The position numbers and the translations under genes are program-made. Below, piece by piece: positions 1 through 7,508 of a stretch of DNA of 10,177 nt. The stretch covers positions 1-10,177 of the forward strand of contig UQRG01000042.1 in NCBI GenBank assembly GCA_900543365.1. Reading direction: 5' to 3'. Numbering within the stretch: position 1 is the stretch's first letter; every line of letters begins with the position of its first letter. This stretch comes from an uncultured Eubacterium sp. Its GTDB lineage: Bacteria > Bacillota > Clostridia > Lachnospirales > CAG-274. The notes below the pieces were generated by a model, which was given only the letters and a program-made list of their open reading frames with translations, was not told the origin of the DNA and ran no database searches.

Positions 1-1237
1 ATGTAATTATTAGTTTATTATTATCCTTATTAATTTCTCTGTATCTTATTATATTACTAACAAATATGTAATCAACAGAACAATAAGAATATTCAGAATT
101 AATAGCTATTGTTACTGTATTCTTATCCTTAGCAAATTCTGCGACCTTGTCTTTTTCTACTTCACCGCTTTTACCTGGTGCTATAACAAGAACTCTCTTA
201 CCCTTTAAACAATTATCATTTATACAAGCTCTGTTCATATACTTAAGATATAATTCTTCTATATATTCCTTATCAAAACTATTTTTCTTGTCATCTGCCA
301 TCATATCAAATATCTCGCCCATATTTTCAACAGTCAATGTATTTTTACTACTAAGGTATTGAGCATAGTTTGGGTGACACAAATGAACAGCTGACAAATA
401 ATTAGGCAAAGAATAACCCCAATAGTTTTCCATATAAAACCTATTGATAACAGTATCAATAAGCATAAGCAAAGGCTTAACATAATAGGCAGCACCTCTT
501 ACATCATTAAGATACTCCATAAATAATTCAGTATTAAGATTTCCTGCACCTCTGCCCATTCCCTGTATACTTGAGTCAATAATTATGTGTCTATTGTTGC
601 TAACATTAACAAGAGTTTGTGCATTGGAATAGGACATCTGCATATTATTGTGAGAATGATAACCAATAACAATATTTTTATCCAAATTTTTATCGACCAT
701 ATAATAAAAATGAAGGAGTTGCTGATTTTTCATTGTACCAAAACTATCTACAATATAAAAAGCATATGGCTTTAAACTGTTAACCAAATCAATAAGTTTA
801 AGAAATTCTATATCTGTATAATTAAGCGAAACCATAGGCTGTATGAAAATATCATAACCCTTTTCACTAATTTTTTTAGAAAAATTAATAGCTTCAATCA
901 TATCATTTCTATGAAAAGCAACTCTTATAGCATCAAGTCGACTATTATTTGCATCTGGTAAATCATCAACATTATACTCACCATAATTTATCATAGCAAC
1001 AAACTTGACACCTTTTTTATTAATAGGTATAAATTTTTCAAACTGTTCAACTGTATTAAATTTACTTATATTTCCACTATATTTAATTTTATTAGTAATA
1101 AAACCACACTCAACTATATCTACATTAGCTTCCTGTAATCCTGATATAATGGCAGAAATATTTTTGTCACCAAACTTCCACTCATTACAATAACCGCCAT
1201 CTCGTAAAGTACAGTCAAGTATTGAAATATTATTCAT
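1..1237 (-). CDS. HMGL-like (DRE-TIM) pyruvate aldolase with fused C-terminal Rossmann-like domain; 3' end outside window
   Basis: Read by hand from the minus strand: 412 codons are open from the ATG at 1237 to the window edge, with no stop inside the window. The start is set by AGGTGA at 1242-1247, which overlaps the TAG stop of the upstream gene. The N-terminus has LDCTLRDGG (residues 7-15), the Arg-Asp signature of the HMGL-like metal-dependent aldolases that include 4-hydroxy-2-oxovalerate aldolase. YHSHNN (193-198) supplies the two metal-binding histidines and GMGRGAGN (226-233) is a further family block. These enzymes join pyruvate to an aldehyde, or cleave the product. After about residue 345 a separate domain begins (GKRVLVIAPGKSGEV), which looks Rossmann-like and resembles the start of MptE/DUF115 domains. 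Proteins of this design are known in surface-polysaccharide clusters next to CMP-sugar synthetase homologues, as here. I infer a role in making a 2-keto-3-deoxy acid sugar; the substrate cannot be read from the sequence. Confidence 0.88.
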   Translation of the reverse strand, partial: MNNISILDCTLRDGGYCNEWKFGDKNISAIISGLQEANVDIVECGFITNKIKYSGNISKFNTVEQFEKFIPINKKGVKFVAMINYGEYNVDDLPDANNSRLDAIRVAFHRNDMIEAINFSKKISEKGYDIFIQPMVSLNYTDIEFLKLIDLVNSLKPYAFYIVDSFGTMKNQQLLHFYYMVDKNLDKNIVIGYHSHNNMQMSYSNAQTLVNVSNNRHIIIDSSIQGMGRGAGNLNTELFMEYLNDVRGAAYYVKPLLMLIDTVINRFYMENYWGYSLPNYLSAVHLCHPNYAQYLSSKNTLTVENMGEIFDMMADDKKNSFDKEYIEELYLKYMNRACINDNCLKGKRVLVIAPGKSGEVEKDKVAEFAKDKNTVTIAINSEYSYCSVDYIFVSNIIRYREINKDNNKLIIT

Positions 1238-1245
1238 AAATTCAC

Positions 1246-1902
1246 CTACTTATTAAGCATTAAATGATTAAATATTGCATCTGCAATTTCAAAATCCTCA
1301 AGCTCATCAATATCAATACTTTCAATTTCGCCAACTTCAACAATATAAGGCTTTTCACCTATTCTTCTATTATATTTACTAATTACATCGCCTTTGTAAA
1401 TATAGAATCCACTAGTTTCCTCATAGAGAGCCGGTAAATCCTGAGTCCTTGGAATATTATTAAGTTCATAATTAAAAGGCTTGCCATCTTTCCACAAGAA
1501 ATCTTGAAGTTTTTTAGCTGCAAAGGAAGAATCATACTCTCCACTTTTAACCATATCAAGACCCTTTTTAATACTCTCAACCTTAACAAATGGTGCTGTA
1601 GTATGTGTCATTACATATATATCAGCACTAACATCATTAGCAAAACTCTTAAGTACTTCATTCATTTTAGTATTGTCAGTATCTAATGTTTCACTTCTTC
1701 TTAGATATTTCACACCATCTGGAATAAACTCCTGAATATCAGGATTGCTGCAATACACATACACATCGTCTATACCCTCTACACTTAATAATGTATTGAG
1801 AATGTAATAGCATAAAGGCTTTCCATTAGTAAAGCTTTTTGTGTTTTTCTGTGGAAGTCTTCTGTTATTAAGCTTCATTGGCACTATAGCCACAACTTTC
1901 AT
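1246..1902 (-). CDS. NeuA/KdsB-like cytidylyltransferase (acylneuraminate cytidylyltransferase family)
   Basis: This 218-residue protein belongs to the family that activates sialic-acid-like and Kdo-like ulosonic acids as CMP-sugars from CTP in the cytoplasm. The nucleotide-binding N-terminus reads VAIVPMKLNNRRLPQKN (residues 4-20), keeping the family's basic residues and LPxKN but replacing the usual ARSGSKG stretch. THTTAPF (99-105) sits where family members carry a Q-P-T-S-P-L-type strand, and the C-terminus has IDIDELEDFEIAD (196-208), the typical acidic end of the fold. The length is normal for a catalytic domain with no extra esterase domain. The start is supported by AAGGAGG at 1910-1916, seven bases upstream and inside the last codons of the preceding gene. 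The adjacent aldolase-like gene probably makes its substrate and the adjacent DUF115 gene may use its product. The exact sugar acid is unknown, so no symbol is given. Confidence 0.88.
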   Translation of the reverse strand: MKVVAIVPMKLNNRRLPQKNTKSFTNGKPLCYYILNTLLSVEGIDDVYVYCSNPDIQEFIPDGVKYLRRSETLDTDNTKMNEVLKSFANDVSADIYVMTHTTAPFVKVESIKKGLDMVKSGEYDSSFAAKKLQDFLWKDGKPFNYELNNIPRTQDLPALYEETSGFYIYKGDVISKYNRRIGEKPYIVEVGEIESIDIDELEDFEIADAIFNHLMLNK

Positions 1903-1904
1903 AA

Positions 1905-2777
1905 TTAATCCTCCTTAAACAAGTCCTCCAAATTGACTCTCTTATATATTTCTAAATCTCCGCCTCTTGTTGCATTATAAATAGCTCCATTATGTTTTTC
2001 TGCAACTTTTTTAGCCTTTGTATATGCTGAATTTACTGCCTCCATATCATAAACAGTCAGCACTGTACCTTTTTTCTTTTCAAATACTTTGTAAGCATCT
2101 CTATATTTATCATCAAAATATGTTTTAACGCCTTTATGCTCAGTTATTTTTCTATTTTTATCTACAGTAAATTTATATCTATGGTCAACACCTAAAAGAT
2201 ATATTTCTTTAAAACCCATATAAACAGCAAGCTGCATACTAGAATATGTAACTGTACTAGCATCAAAAACACTTTTGCTACAATCTTCTGAAAAACCTAT
2301 ATCCATAGTTCTTTCACAATAATCTCTGTCATCAAGAAGATATGCCATAACGCCTTTAATGTCCAAATTGTTATTTATCATAGGATTAAAAGCTACAAAC
2401 TTGTATCCTGACATACTACTTATATGCTCGCATTCAGATACAAGCATATGTTGATCCTGACACATATAAAAAGTAGGTCGCCAATTTGTTTTATCATACA
2501 TAAGATGAATTCTATTGGCAGCAAAAGAATACTCATCTTTAATCATTTCTAAATCTTCTGCCTTTAGACTAGGTCCATTGCCTATAATAAAACATCTTTT
2601 GCCATAATACTTATTTTTAAATTTCTTAATTTTGTCAGCATAATCTGTTGTTTTATAAAGTTTTTCCATTTCATTATATTTCTTACAAACTTTTGAAAAG
2701 TAAATTTTGCGTCTTATTTCTGACAAAATACTAGAGTTTGTAACAATTGTTCTAGCAATATTATTCAAAAAACCCAT
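1905..2777 (-). CDS. MptE-like/DUF115 protein, possible CMP-sugar-dependent glycosyltransferase
   Basis: This 290-residue protein has the hallmark CFIIGNGPSL (residues 62-71), the nucleotide-binding loop of the MptE-like/DUF115 family. SSMQLAVYMGFKEIYLLGVD (179-198) follows, and a C-terminal block NATRGGDLEIYKRVNLEDLF (268-287) is typical of the family. DUF115 domains occur in archaeal pterin pyrophosphokinase MptE and in the bacterial Maf flagellin glycosyltransferases that use CMP-activated nonulosonic acids. The GNGPSL loop and the G-[YF]-KEIYL-x-G-[IV]-D block also resemble the GT42 sialyltransferase Cst-II as I recall it. Residues 1-55 are basic and may contact the membrane, but no transmembrane segment is evident. 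Its stop is two bases before the cytidylyltransferase start, so the pair is probably translationally coupled. The start is supported by AGAGGTAA upstream. A transferase role is inferred from fold and neighbours. Confidence 0.85.
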   Translation of the reverse strand: MGFLNNIARTIVTNSSILSEIRRKIYFSKVCKKYNEMEKLYKTTDYADKIKKFKNKYYGKRCFIIGNGPSLKAEDLEMIKDEYSFAANRIHLMYDKTNWRPTFYMCQDQHMLVSECEHISSMSGYKFVAFNPMINNNLDIKGVMAYLLDDRDYCERTMDIGFSEDCSKSVFDASTVTYSSMQLAVYMGFKEIYLLGVDHRYKFTVDKNRKITEHKGVKTYFDDKYRDAYKVFEKKKGTVLTVYDMEAVNSAYTKAKKVAEKHNGAIYNATRGGDLEIYKRVNLEDLFKED

Positions 2778-2790
2778 AACAAATTACCTC

Positions 2791-3966
2791 TTATTTATTT
2801 TCCATTTGTTTAGCAATATCAGCATCTACAATTTCTTCACCAGTTTTATTCTTAAGCTGTTCTCTTGAGCTTTCACTTAAACCGTCATTAATGACAGCAT
2901 TAAAATCACAAGTTGAACATCTGTCAAGTTCTTCCTTTGTAACCTTACCGTCACGATAATCTCTTACAATTTTATTTTCAAACATAGAATATTTTTTATT
3001 TTTAAAATATCTCAAGAACTTATGCCTTAATACCCACATAACAGGAATCCAAATATACTTGTGCATAGCCGGAGATACTGAACCTATCATCCAACAATTT
3101 CTATTACAGTGGCGAACCTTTGCTCTTACAGCATCAGCCTCCTTAGAATTCCAAAGTTCTTCCCAAGTTGATACCTCATTAATATTACCCATAACTTCTT
3201 TATCCTTAGTACCATTACAAGGCATAACATCACCATAAGGGTCAACAAAAAATGTATCAAATGCCATATCACAAGGCAAAAGTCTTTTTTGACCAAATAT
3301 ATAATTAATAAGTCCGTGATTAAAATAAGCCCTAAACCACTTTTTAGGAGAATTAGACTTTAAAAGCTCATTTATTAAATCTTCAAAAGCCTGACCTACC
3401 ATCATTCTGTCTTTAATAATGTTTTTAGCCTCAACAAAATAAAAGGAATTATGAAGTGATGCTGTAGCAAACTCCATATTCATTTCATCAGAAAGATTAT
3501 AAAGGGCTACTAAATCCTTAGCATTGGCGTCTTGAACAGTCATACCAAAGCCAACATCTTTCATACCCATTTCAACAAGCTTTTTAAGAGTAGTATAGCC
3601 TCTGTTAAAGCCGTCTTCAAGACCTCTAATTTTGTTATTAGTTTCTTCAAGTCCTTCAATAGAAATTCTAATACCAATGTTAGGAAATTCCTTACACAAA
3701 TCTACTATTCTATCAGTAAAGAAGCCATTTGTTGATATAACTATTCTATCTGACTTTTTATAAAGCTCTCTTACTATATCCTTTAAATCAGTCCTAATAA
3801 ATGGTTCACCACCAGTAATATTAGTAAAATACATTTGAGGCAGCTTTTTAATTGCCTCAATAGAAATTTCTTCTTCCGGCTTAGAAGGTGCTTTATATCT
3901 ATTGCACATATTACATCTAGCATTACAACGATATGTAACAATTACTGTACCATTTAGTTTCTTCAT
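2791..3966 (-). CDS. Radical SAM protein with SPASM-like C-terminal cysteines
   Basis: This 391-residue protein has the radical SAM cluster motif CNARCNMC (residues 14-21, CxxxCxxC), which binds a 4Fe-4S cluster and cleaves S-adenosylmethionine to start radical chemistry. TGGEP (51-55) is the SAM-binding glycine motif. The C-terminal half has cysteines at 232, 250, 287, 291, 350 and 353 in a SPASM-like arrangement (PCDMAF, DPYGDVMPCNG, HCNRNC, CSTC), expected to hold one or two auxiliary Fe-S clusters. An insert around residues 300-330 (IWIPVMWVLRHKFLRY) is hydrophobic and basic, perhaps membrane-touching. Oxygen-sensitive chemistry fits an anaerobe. It lies between glycosyltransferase genes and the CMP-sugar set, with gaps of 10 and 13 bases, and TTAGGAGA overlaps the upstream stop codon. 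Its substrate is unknown. I infer modification of a sugar or glycan precursor; a peptide-maturase role is less likely because no short precursor-peptide gene is adjacent. Confidence 0.9.
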   Translation of the reverse strand: MKKLNGTVIVTYRCNARCNMCNRYKAPSKPEEEISIEAIKKLPQMYFTNITGGEPFIRTDLKDIVRELYKKSDRIVISTNGFFTDRIVDLCKEFPNIGIRISIEGLEETNNKIRGLEDGFNRGYTTLKKLVEMGMKDVGFGMTVQDANAKDLVALYNLSDEMNMEFATASLHNSFYFVEAKNIIKDRMMVGQAFEDLINELLKSNSPKKWFRAYFNHGLINYIFGQKRLLPCDMAFDTFFVDPYGDVMPCNGTKDKEVMGNINEVSTWEELWNSKEADAVRAKVRHCNRNCWMIGSVSPAMHKYIWIPVMWVLRHKFLRYFKNKKYSMFENKIVRDYRDGKVTKEELDRCSTCDFNAVINDGLSESSREQLKNKTGEEIVDADIAKQMENK

Positions 3967-3976
3967 AATTATTCTC

Positions 3977-5179
3977 CTAATTGCTATATATAGAAATTAA
4001 TTTATCATAATACTCTTTAATTGTATCAAAACTTATATTTTTACAATTTTCACTGTATTTTTCAATTAGTTTACTATTATTCCATAGCTTTTCAACAGCA
4101 TCTTTCATACTATTGAAATCACCACTTTCAAAAAGTTCACCAGTATTTCCAACATTAATAAGCTCTGGAATACCTCCAATATTAGCACCTAAAACAGGGG
4201 TACAATACATTTGGCTTTCCATAACAGAAAACGGACAGTTTTCATACCACTCTGAAGGATAAATACTAAACTTAGCCTTTCTAATAAGATTTTCTAAATC
4301 CTCTCCCTTTTGAAAACCAACATTTTTTATATTACTTACACAATTTATTTCATTTTCAAGAGAACCTGTACCTGCAAAAATAAATCTAATATTAGGTAAT
4401 GCCTTACACACACTTATAAGAGTTTTAATACCCTTTTCCTCTGAAAATCTGCCAAAATAAAGAACATAATTTTCCTTGTTAACTTCCTTAAAATTAACGC
4501 TATCTATAAAATTATGCATAGCTATAGTCTTTTTTGCAAATATTGGATTTATATCCATTTTAGTTTTCATAAAATAAGACGGACAAATAATAACATCTAT
4601 GTTTTTATAAACACCATTAATTTTCCAAAACCAGCCTTCACAAGCTCCAACAACACTTTTAGCAAAAGACGAATGTATACATTTACCCTTTATACAATTT
4701 GCAAATTTACCATTAGCACATTTTTCACAATTATTATGAGTAATTGGATTATTCATCATATGATTAGGACAAACAAGCTGATAATCGTGAGCTGTAAATA
4801 CAATTTTAACTGTCTTATTATTTTTAATACTCCATTTTTTAATTTCAAGTATAATTGATGGTGTAAGCTGAAAATTGAAATTATTAATATGTACAACATC
4901 AGGCCTAAAATTATCTAAAACCAACCTAATTTTCTTTCTAGCCTCTGTTGAATATATAGTTTTAATTGGATATGTAATTTTAGAAAATTTACTTCCACCG
5001 TGAAAGTCCATATTAGATGTGTATGAATTGACACTGTTACCTACACAGCGACCTTTATGCTCCATACCAAAGTATTCAACATTATGCCCACAAGATTTCA
5101 AATAGTCTCCAAGCTTAAATATATATGTTTCTGACCCTCCATTAGGGTGAAGAAATTTATTAACTATTAAAACTTTCAT
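3977..5179 (-). CDS. GT4-type glycosyltransferase with cysteine cluster
   Basis: This 400-residue, two-domain GT-B enzyme probably transfers a sugar from a nucleotide donor to a growing surface glycan on the cytoplasmic face of the membrane. The N-terminus (MKVLIVNKFLHPNGGSE) is the classic GT4 acceptor-domain start with its glycine-rich loop. YVLYFGRFSEEKG (238-250) opens the donor domain. E313 and E321 in ENCPFSVME form the EX7E motif, followed by GGIPELI. An insert at about 137-167 carries cysteines 137, 151, 154, 162 and 167, suggesting a small zinc or Fe-S site that I have seen in a subset of GT4 enzymes. The start is supported by AGAAAGGA eight or so bases upstream. It is preceded by the longest gap in the operon (39 bases), which contains an inverted repeat. 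Donor and acceptor cannot be predicted. Confidence 0.9.
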   Translation of the reverse strand: MKVLIVNKFLHPNGGSETYIFKLGDYLKSCGHNVEYFGMEHKGRCVGNSVNSYTSNMDFHGGSKFSKITYPIKTIYSTEARKKIRLVLDNFRPDVVHINNFNFQLTPSIILEIKKWSIKNNKTVKIVFTAHDYQLVCPNHMMNNPITHNNCEKCANGKFANCIKGKCIHSSFAKSVVGACEGWFWKINGVYKNIDVIICPSYFMKTKMDINPIFAKKTIAMHNFIDSVNFKEVNKENYVLYFGRFSEEKGIKTLISVCKALPNIRFIFAGTGSLENEINCVSNIKNVGFQKGEDLENLIRKAKFSIYPSEWYENCPFSVMESQMYCTPVLGANIGGIPELINVGNTGELFESGDFNSMKDAVEKLWNNSKLIEKYSENCKNISFDTIKEYYDKLISIYSN

Positions 5180-5192
5180 AATGTTTCCTTTC

Positions 5193-5221
5193 TAGTATTC
5201 AAAACCTTATAATGAATACTA
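5193..5221 (-). repeat. Inverted repeat in intergenic gap of glycan operon
   Basis: TAGTATTC at 5193-5200 and GAATACTA at 5214-5221 are perfect 8-base complements around a 13-base loop. In the minus-strand transcript the hairpin spans the TAG stop of the upstream transferase and ends next to the AGAAAGGA ribosome binding site of the cysteine-cluster transferase. It has no U-tract, so it is not a terminator. It could shape translation or mRNA processing. Confidence 0.5.
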
Positions 5222-6247
5222 CTTAGCAATTTTGCCAATATTTTTAGCTAAAGCGTCTAGTGAAAAACTTTGTTCATAAACACTGTATCCTTGTTCTGCA
5301 AGTCTATTGTACAATTTCTTATCTTGAAGAAGTTTATCAAGTGCTAAGAATAAGTCCTGTTTATTCTTATTTATAACAATTCCATTTTCATTATCTACAA
5401 TATAATCACTCAATGTATTTGATTCAGTAATAACAACTGGCTTTTTAAACTGCATTGCTCTAAGCATAACAAGCTGACCAGAAGATATGTTCTTATCCTT
5501 TAAGGGAATAATAACACCGTAACATTTATCAAGAAATCTAAGATAATTATAACCTTCAACATTAGTAAAAATCTTTATATTACTTGAAAGATTTTCAACT
5601 TTAGGAGGCATATCTGTAAGAATAACTACATTATAATCAGTTCCATTAAGAGCATCAACAAGAAATTCATAATCTCTATTACTCCTGCCTACAGACAAGA
5701 AGAACAAGTCATTAGCTTCAATTCCATCTTTTATTTCAGGCTTATCTTCAATACCCAATGGTGAATAACAAAACTTACTTTTATCAACGCCAAAAAGCTG
5801 TGAGTAATATTCAACTTCATTCTTTGAAAATACAACAAACTTGTCTACATATTCTGACCTAACAATTCTATTAATCATTGCCTTATAAAGGCTAGCAAAT
5901 TTCCCTTGTCTTTCCTTAAAAATAAAAGTCATTATAATAAGCTTATTTATCTTTTTAACTCTAAACAATGAACAATATAAAGCAAATAACAAGCCATAGA
6001 ACTGTTGCCAAGCTACAATTCTATCGTATTTTCTTCTATTTATAAATATAACAAAAGCATACCAAAAATATAATACATACCTTTTTAAAACATCAAACTT
6101 ATTTTTTTGATTGCCTGAGTTATTCCAGCCTTTTCCTATCCATTTAAGTTCCGTATTTTTTTCAAGACTTTTAGTAAAAGACCAGCTTTTATCAACTAAA
6201 AAATCTACAAAAACTACATTTCTTATTTCTGCCATATTACTTACCAT
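5219..6247 (-). CDS. Glycosyltransferase, GT-B fold, diverged
   Basis: This 342-residue protein is recognisable as a glycosyltransferase mainly from its C-terminal half. LFFLSVGRSNRDYEFLVDAL (181-200) is the donor-domain opening, and ISSGQLVMLRAMQFKKPVV (254-272) sits where GT4 enzymes carry the nucleotide-sugar site. The canonical EX7E glutamates are not obvious there (I254-S-S-G in place of E-G-x-P), as in several diverged surface-glycan transferases. The N-terminal half has hydrophobic stretches at about 58-70 and 84-95, perhaps a membrane-associating face rather than true spanning helices. The operon position after the first GT4 gene (11-base gap) implies action on the same glycan. The first ATG lacks a Shine-Dalgarno sequence. 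An ATG four codons later, at 6235, has GGTAAG just upstream and could be the true start. Linkage and donor are unknown. Confidence 0.8.
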   Translation of the reverse strand: MVSNMAEIRNVVFVDFLVDKSWSFTKSLEKNTELKWIGKGWNNSGNQKNKFDVLKRYVLYFWYAFVIFINRRKYDRIVAWQQFYGLLFALYCSLFRVKKINKLIIMTFIFKERQGKFASLYKAMINRIVRSEYVDKFVVFSKNEVEYYSQLFGVDKSKFCYSPLGIEDKPEIKDGIEANDLFFLSVGRSNRDYEFLVDALNGTDYNVVILTDMPPKVENLSSNIKIFTNVEGYNYLRFLDKCYGVIIPLKDKNISSGQLVMLRAMQFKKPVVITESNTLSDYIVDNENGIVINKNKQDLFLALDKLLQDKKLYNRLAEQGYSVYEQSFSLDALAKNIGKIAK

Positions 6248-6258
6248 ACTTTAAAAAT

Positions 6259-7383
6259 TTAATCAACATAAAGTTCAAGGGTTTTGTCAACAACATCGTC
6301 CCAATTATATTTACTCAAAACATAATCCTTTGCTGTTGCTCTATATTTATTTACAATATCTTCATTATCACAAAGCATTTGAAGTTTTTCACATAAATCA
6401 TTTGTATTACCCTTTTCAAACATAACACCTTGACCCTTTAATACTTCACTACACTCAGGTATATCAGAAGTAAGACAACAGTTCCCATAACTTAAAGCCT
6501 CTAAAAGACTAATAGGCATACCTTCTAAGTCACTAGGCAATGTATATATATAAGCATTACTAAACAGTTCTTCTAAAAGTTTACCTTGTACAAAACCTGT
6601 AAATATTATTCTTTCATCATCTGTTGCAATTTTTTTAAGCTCATTGTAATAAGAATCTTTATCACTAAATCCTCCTGCAATAACAAGTTTTTTATTAGTA
6701 TTAGTTTTTCTAAAAGCTCTCAAAAGGTATCTTAACCCCTTTTCAGGTACAAGCCTCCCCAAATATAAAATATAGTTATTTTTATCAAGATTAAACCTTT
6801 TCTTTATTATATCTGGTTCTACAATATCAGGACAATTTACACCATTTGGTATATATACAGTTTCTCTACCATAAGTGTATTTAAAATATTTTTGTACATT
6901 ACGGCTTAAAACAATAACTTTATCAGCATATTTAGCAGCCATTTTTTCACCAAACTTAATATACTTAGAGCCTATTCCATTATGCCATTTTTCTCTTGCC
7001 CAATCTAAACCATGTATTGTAACAACAGTCCTAATTCCTAATAAGTGGGGTAGCCACACCATAGCAGCAGGTCCTTCTGAGTGAAAATGAATAACATCAA
7101 AGCCACCAAATACAGCCTTTATATCAGCAACAACAGAAGAACTAACAGCCGCAATGCCATTTTTGTTTATTGTGAATACATTTTTAATTTCTACACCCCT
7201 ATATTCACTAGAGTTGTTTTGAACTCCACTTTTTCTACTATAGCAAACCACTCTATGACCTTTTTCAACCATACGAACAGCAAGTTCTTCAACAACTCTT
7301 TCAACACCACCCCATCTTGAAGGAATGTGTTTATGCCCTATCATTGCTATTTTTAATTTTTTACTAATCATTTTAATACCCAT
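6259..7383 (-). CDS. GT4 glycosyltransferase, first gene of surface-glycan operon
   Basis: This 374-residue GT4 enzyme is the promoter-proximal gene of the operon. KIAMIGHKHIPSRWGGVERV (11-30) matches the rhamnosyltransferase-like GT4 subgroup of exopolysaccharide and capsule clusters (often annotated DUF1972/GT4). YIPNGV (177-182), YILYLGRLVPEKGLRYLL (204-221) and an EX7E motif formed by E287 and E295 in EGMPISLLE complete the donor site. Full length is as expected and there is no signal peptide, so it acts in the cytoplasm at the membrane. The annotated ATG has no well-spaced ribosome binding site. An ATG four codons downstream (7371), preceded by AGATGGG, would give MISKKLKIAMIGHK and is a realistic alternative start. 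Transcription should begin near 7420 from the promoter at 7429-7456. The sugar specificity cannot be read. Confidence 0.92.
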   Translation of the reverse strand: MGIKMISKKLKIAMIGHKHIPSRWGGVERVVEELAVRMVEKGHRVVCYSRKSGVQNNSSEYRGVEIKNVFTINKNGIAAVSSSVVADIKAVFGGFDVIHFHSEGPAAMVWLPHLLGIRTVVTIHGLDWAREKWHNGIGSKYIKFGEKMAAKYADKVIVLSRNVQKYFKYTYGRETVYIPNGVNCPDIVEPDIIKKRFNLDKNNYILYLGRLVPEKGLRYLLRAFRKTNTNKKLVIAGGFSDKDSYYNELKKIATDDERIIFTGFVQGKLLEELFSNAYIYTLPSDLEGMPISLLEALSYGNCCLTSDIPECSEVLKGQGVMFEKGNTNDLCEKLQMLCDNEDIVNKYRATAKDYVLSKYNWDDVVDKTLELYVD

Positions 7384-7428
7384 CTCTTAGATAATTTATC
7401 CAACATAATCTAGTTTCTATAGTTATTA

Positions 7429-7456
7429 ATTATAGCATAATTTAAATAAATTGCAA
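7429..7456 (-). promoter_or_regulatory. Promoter of the glycan operon, extended -10
   Basis: Read on the minus strand, TATAAT lies at 7429-7434 and is preceded by TG one base upstream (TGCTATAAT), a perfect extended -10. TTGCAA at 7451-7456 is a four-of-six match to TTGACA with a 16-base spacer. The -35 sits in a 10-base palindrome, AATTGCAATT (7449-7458). The predicted leader to the first start codon is about 40 bases, too short for a riboswitch, so simple housekeeping-sigma expression of the operon is likely. Confidence 0.75.
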
Positions 7457-7508
7457 TTATTATTTCAATTTTTATATATTTCGACTATTTTTTCTACTTT
7501 TTTTCAAC

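Noticed and set aside
147..1193. Plus-strand open frames at 147-362, 587-775 and 1005-1193
   Set aside because: They lie antisense to the continuous aldolase reading frame, have no ribosome binding sites and encode low-complexity Ile/Phe/Ser-rich peptides typical of antisense AT-rich DNA.
1905..2777. Folate/pterin biosynthesis enzyme (6-hydroxymethylpterin pyrophosphokinase) as the role of the DUF115 gene
   Set aside because: The MptE label reflects fold only. All neighbours are glycan genes and the adjacent gene makes CMP-sugars, so a transferase role fits better.
4514..4858. Plus-strand 114-codon open frame
   Set aside because: It is antisense to the clear GT4 gene, and its protein is a shadow rich in Ile, Phe, Asn and Thr with no start signal.
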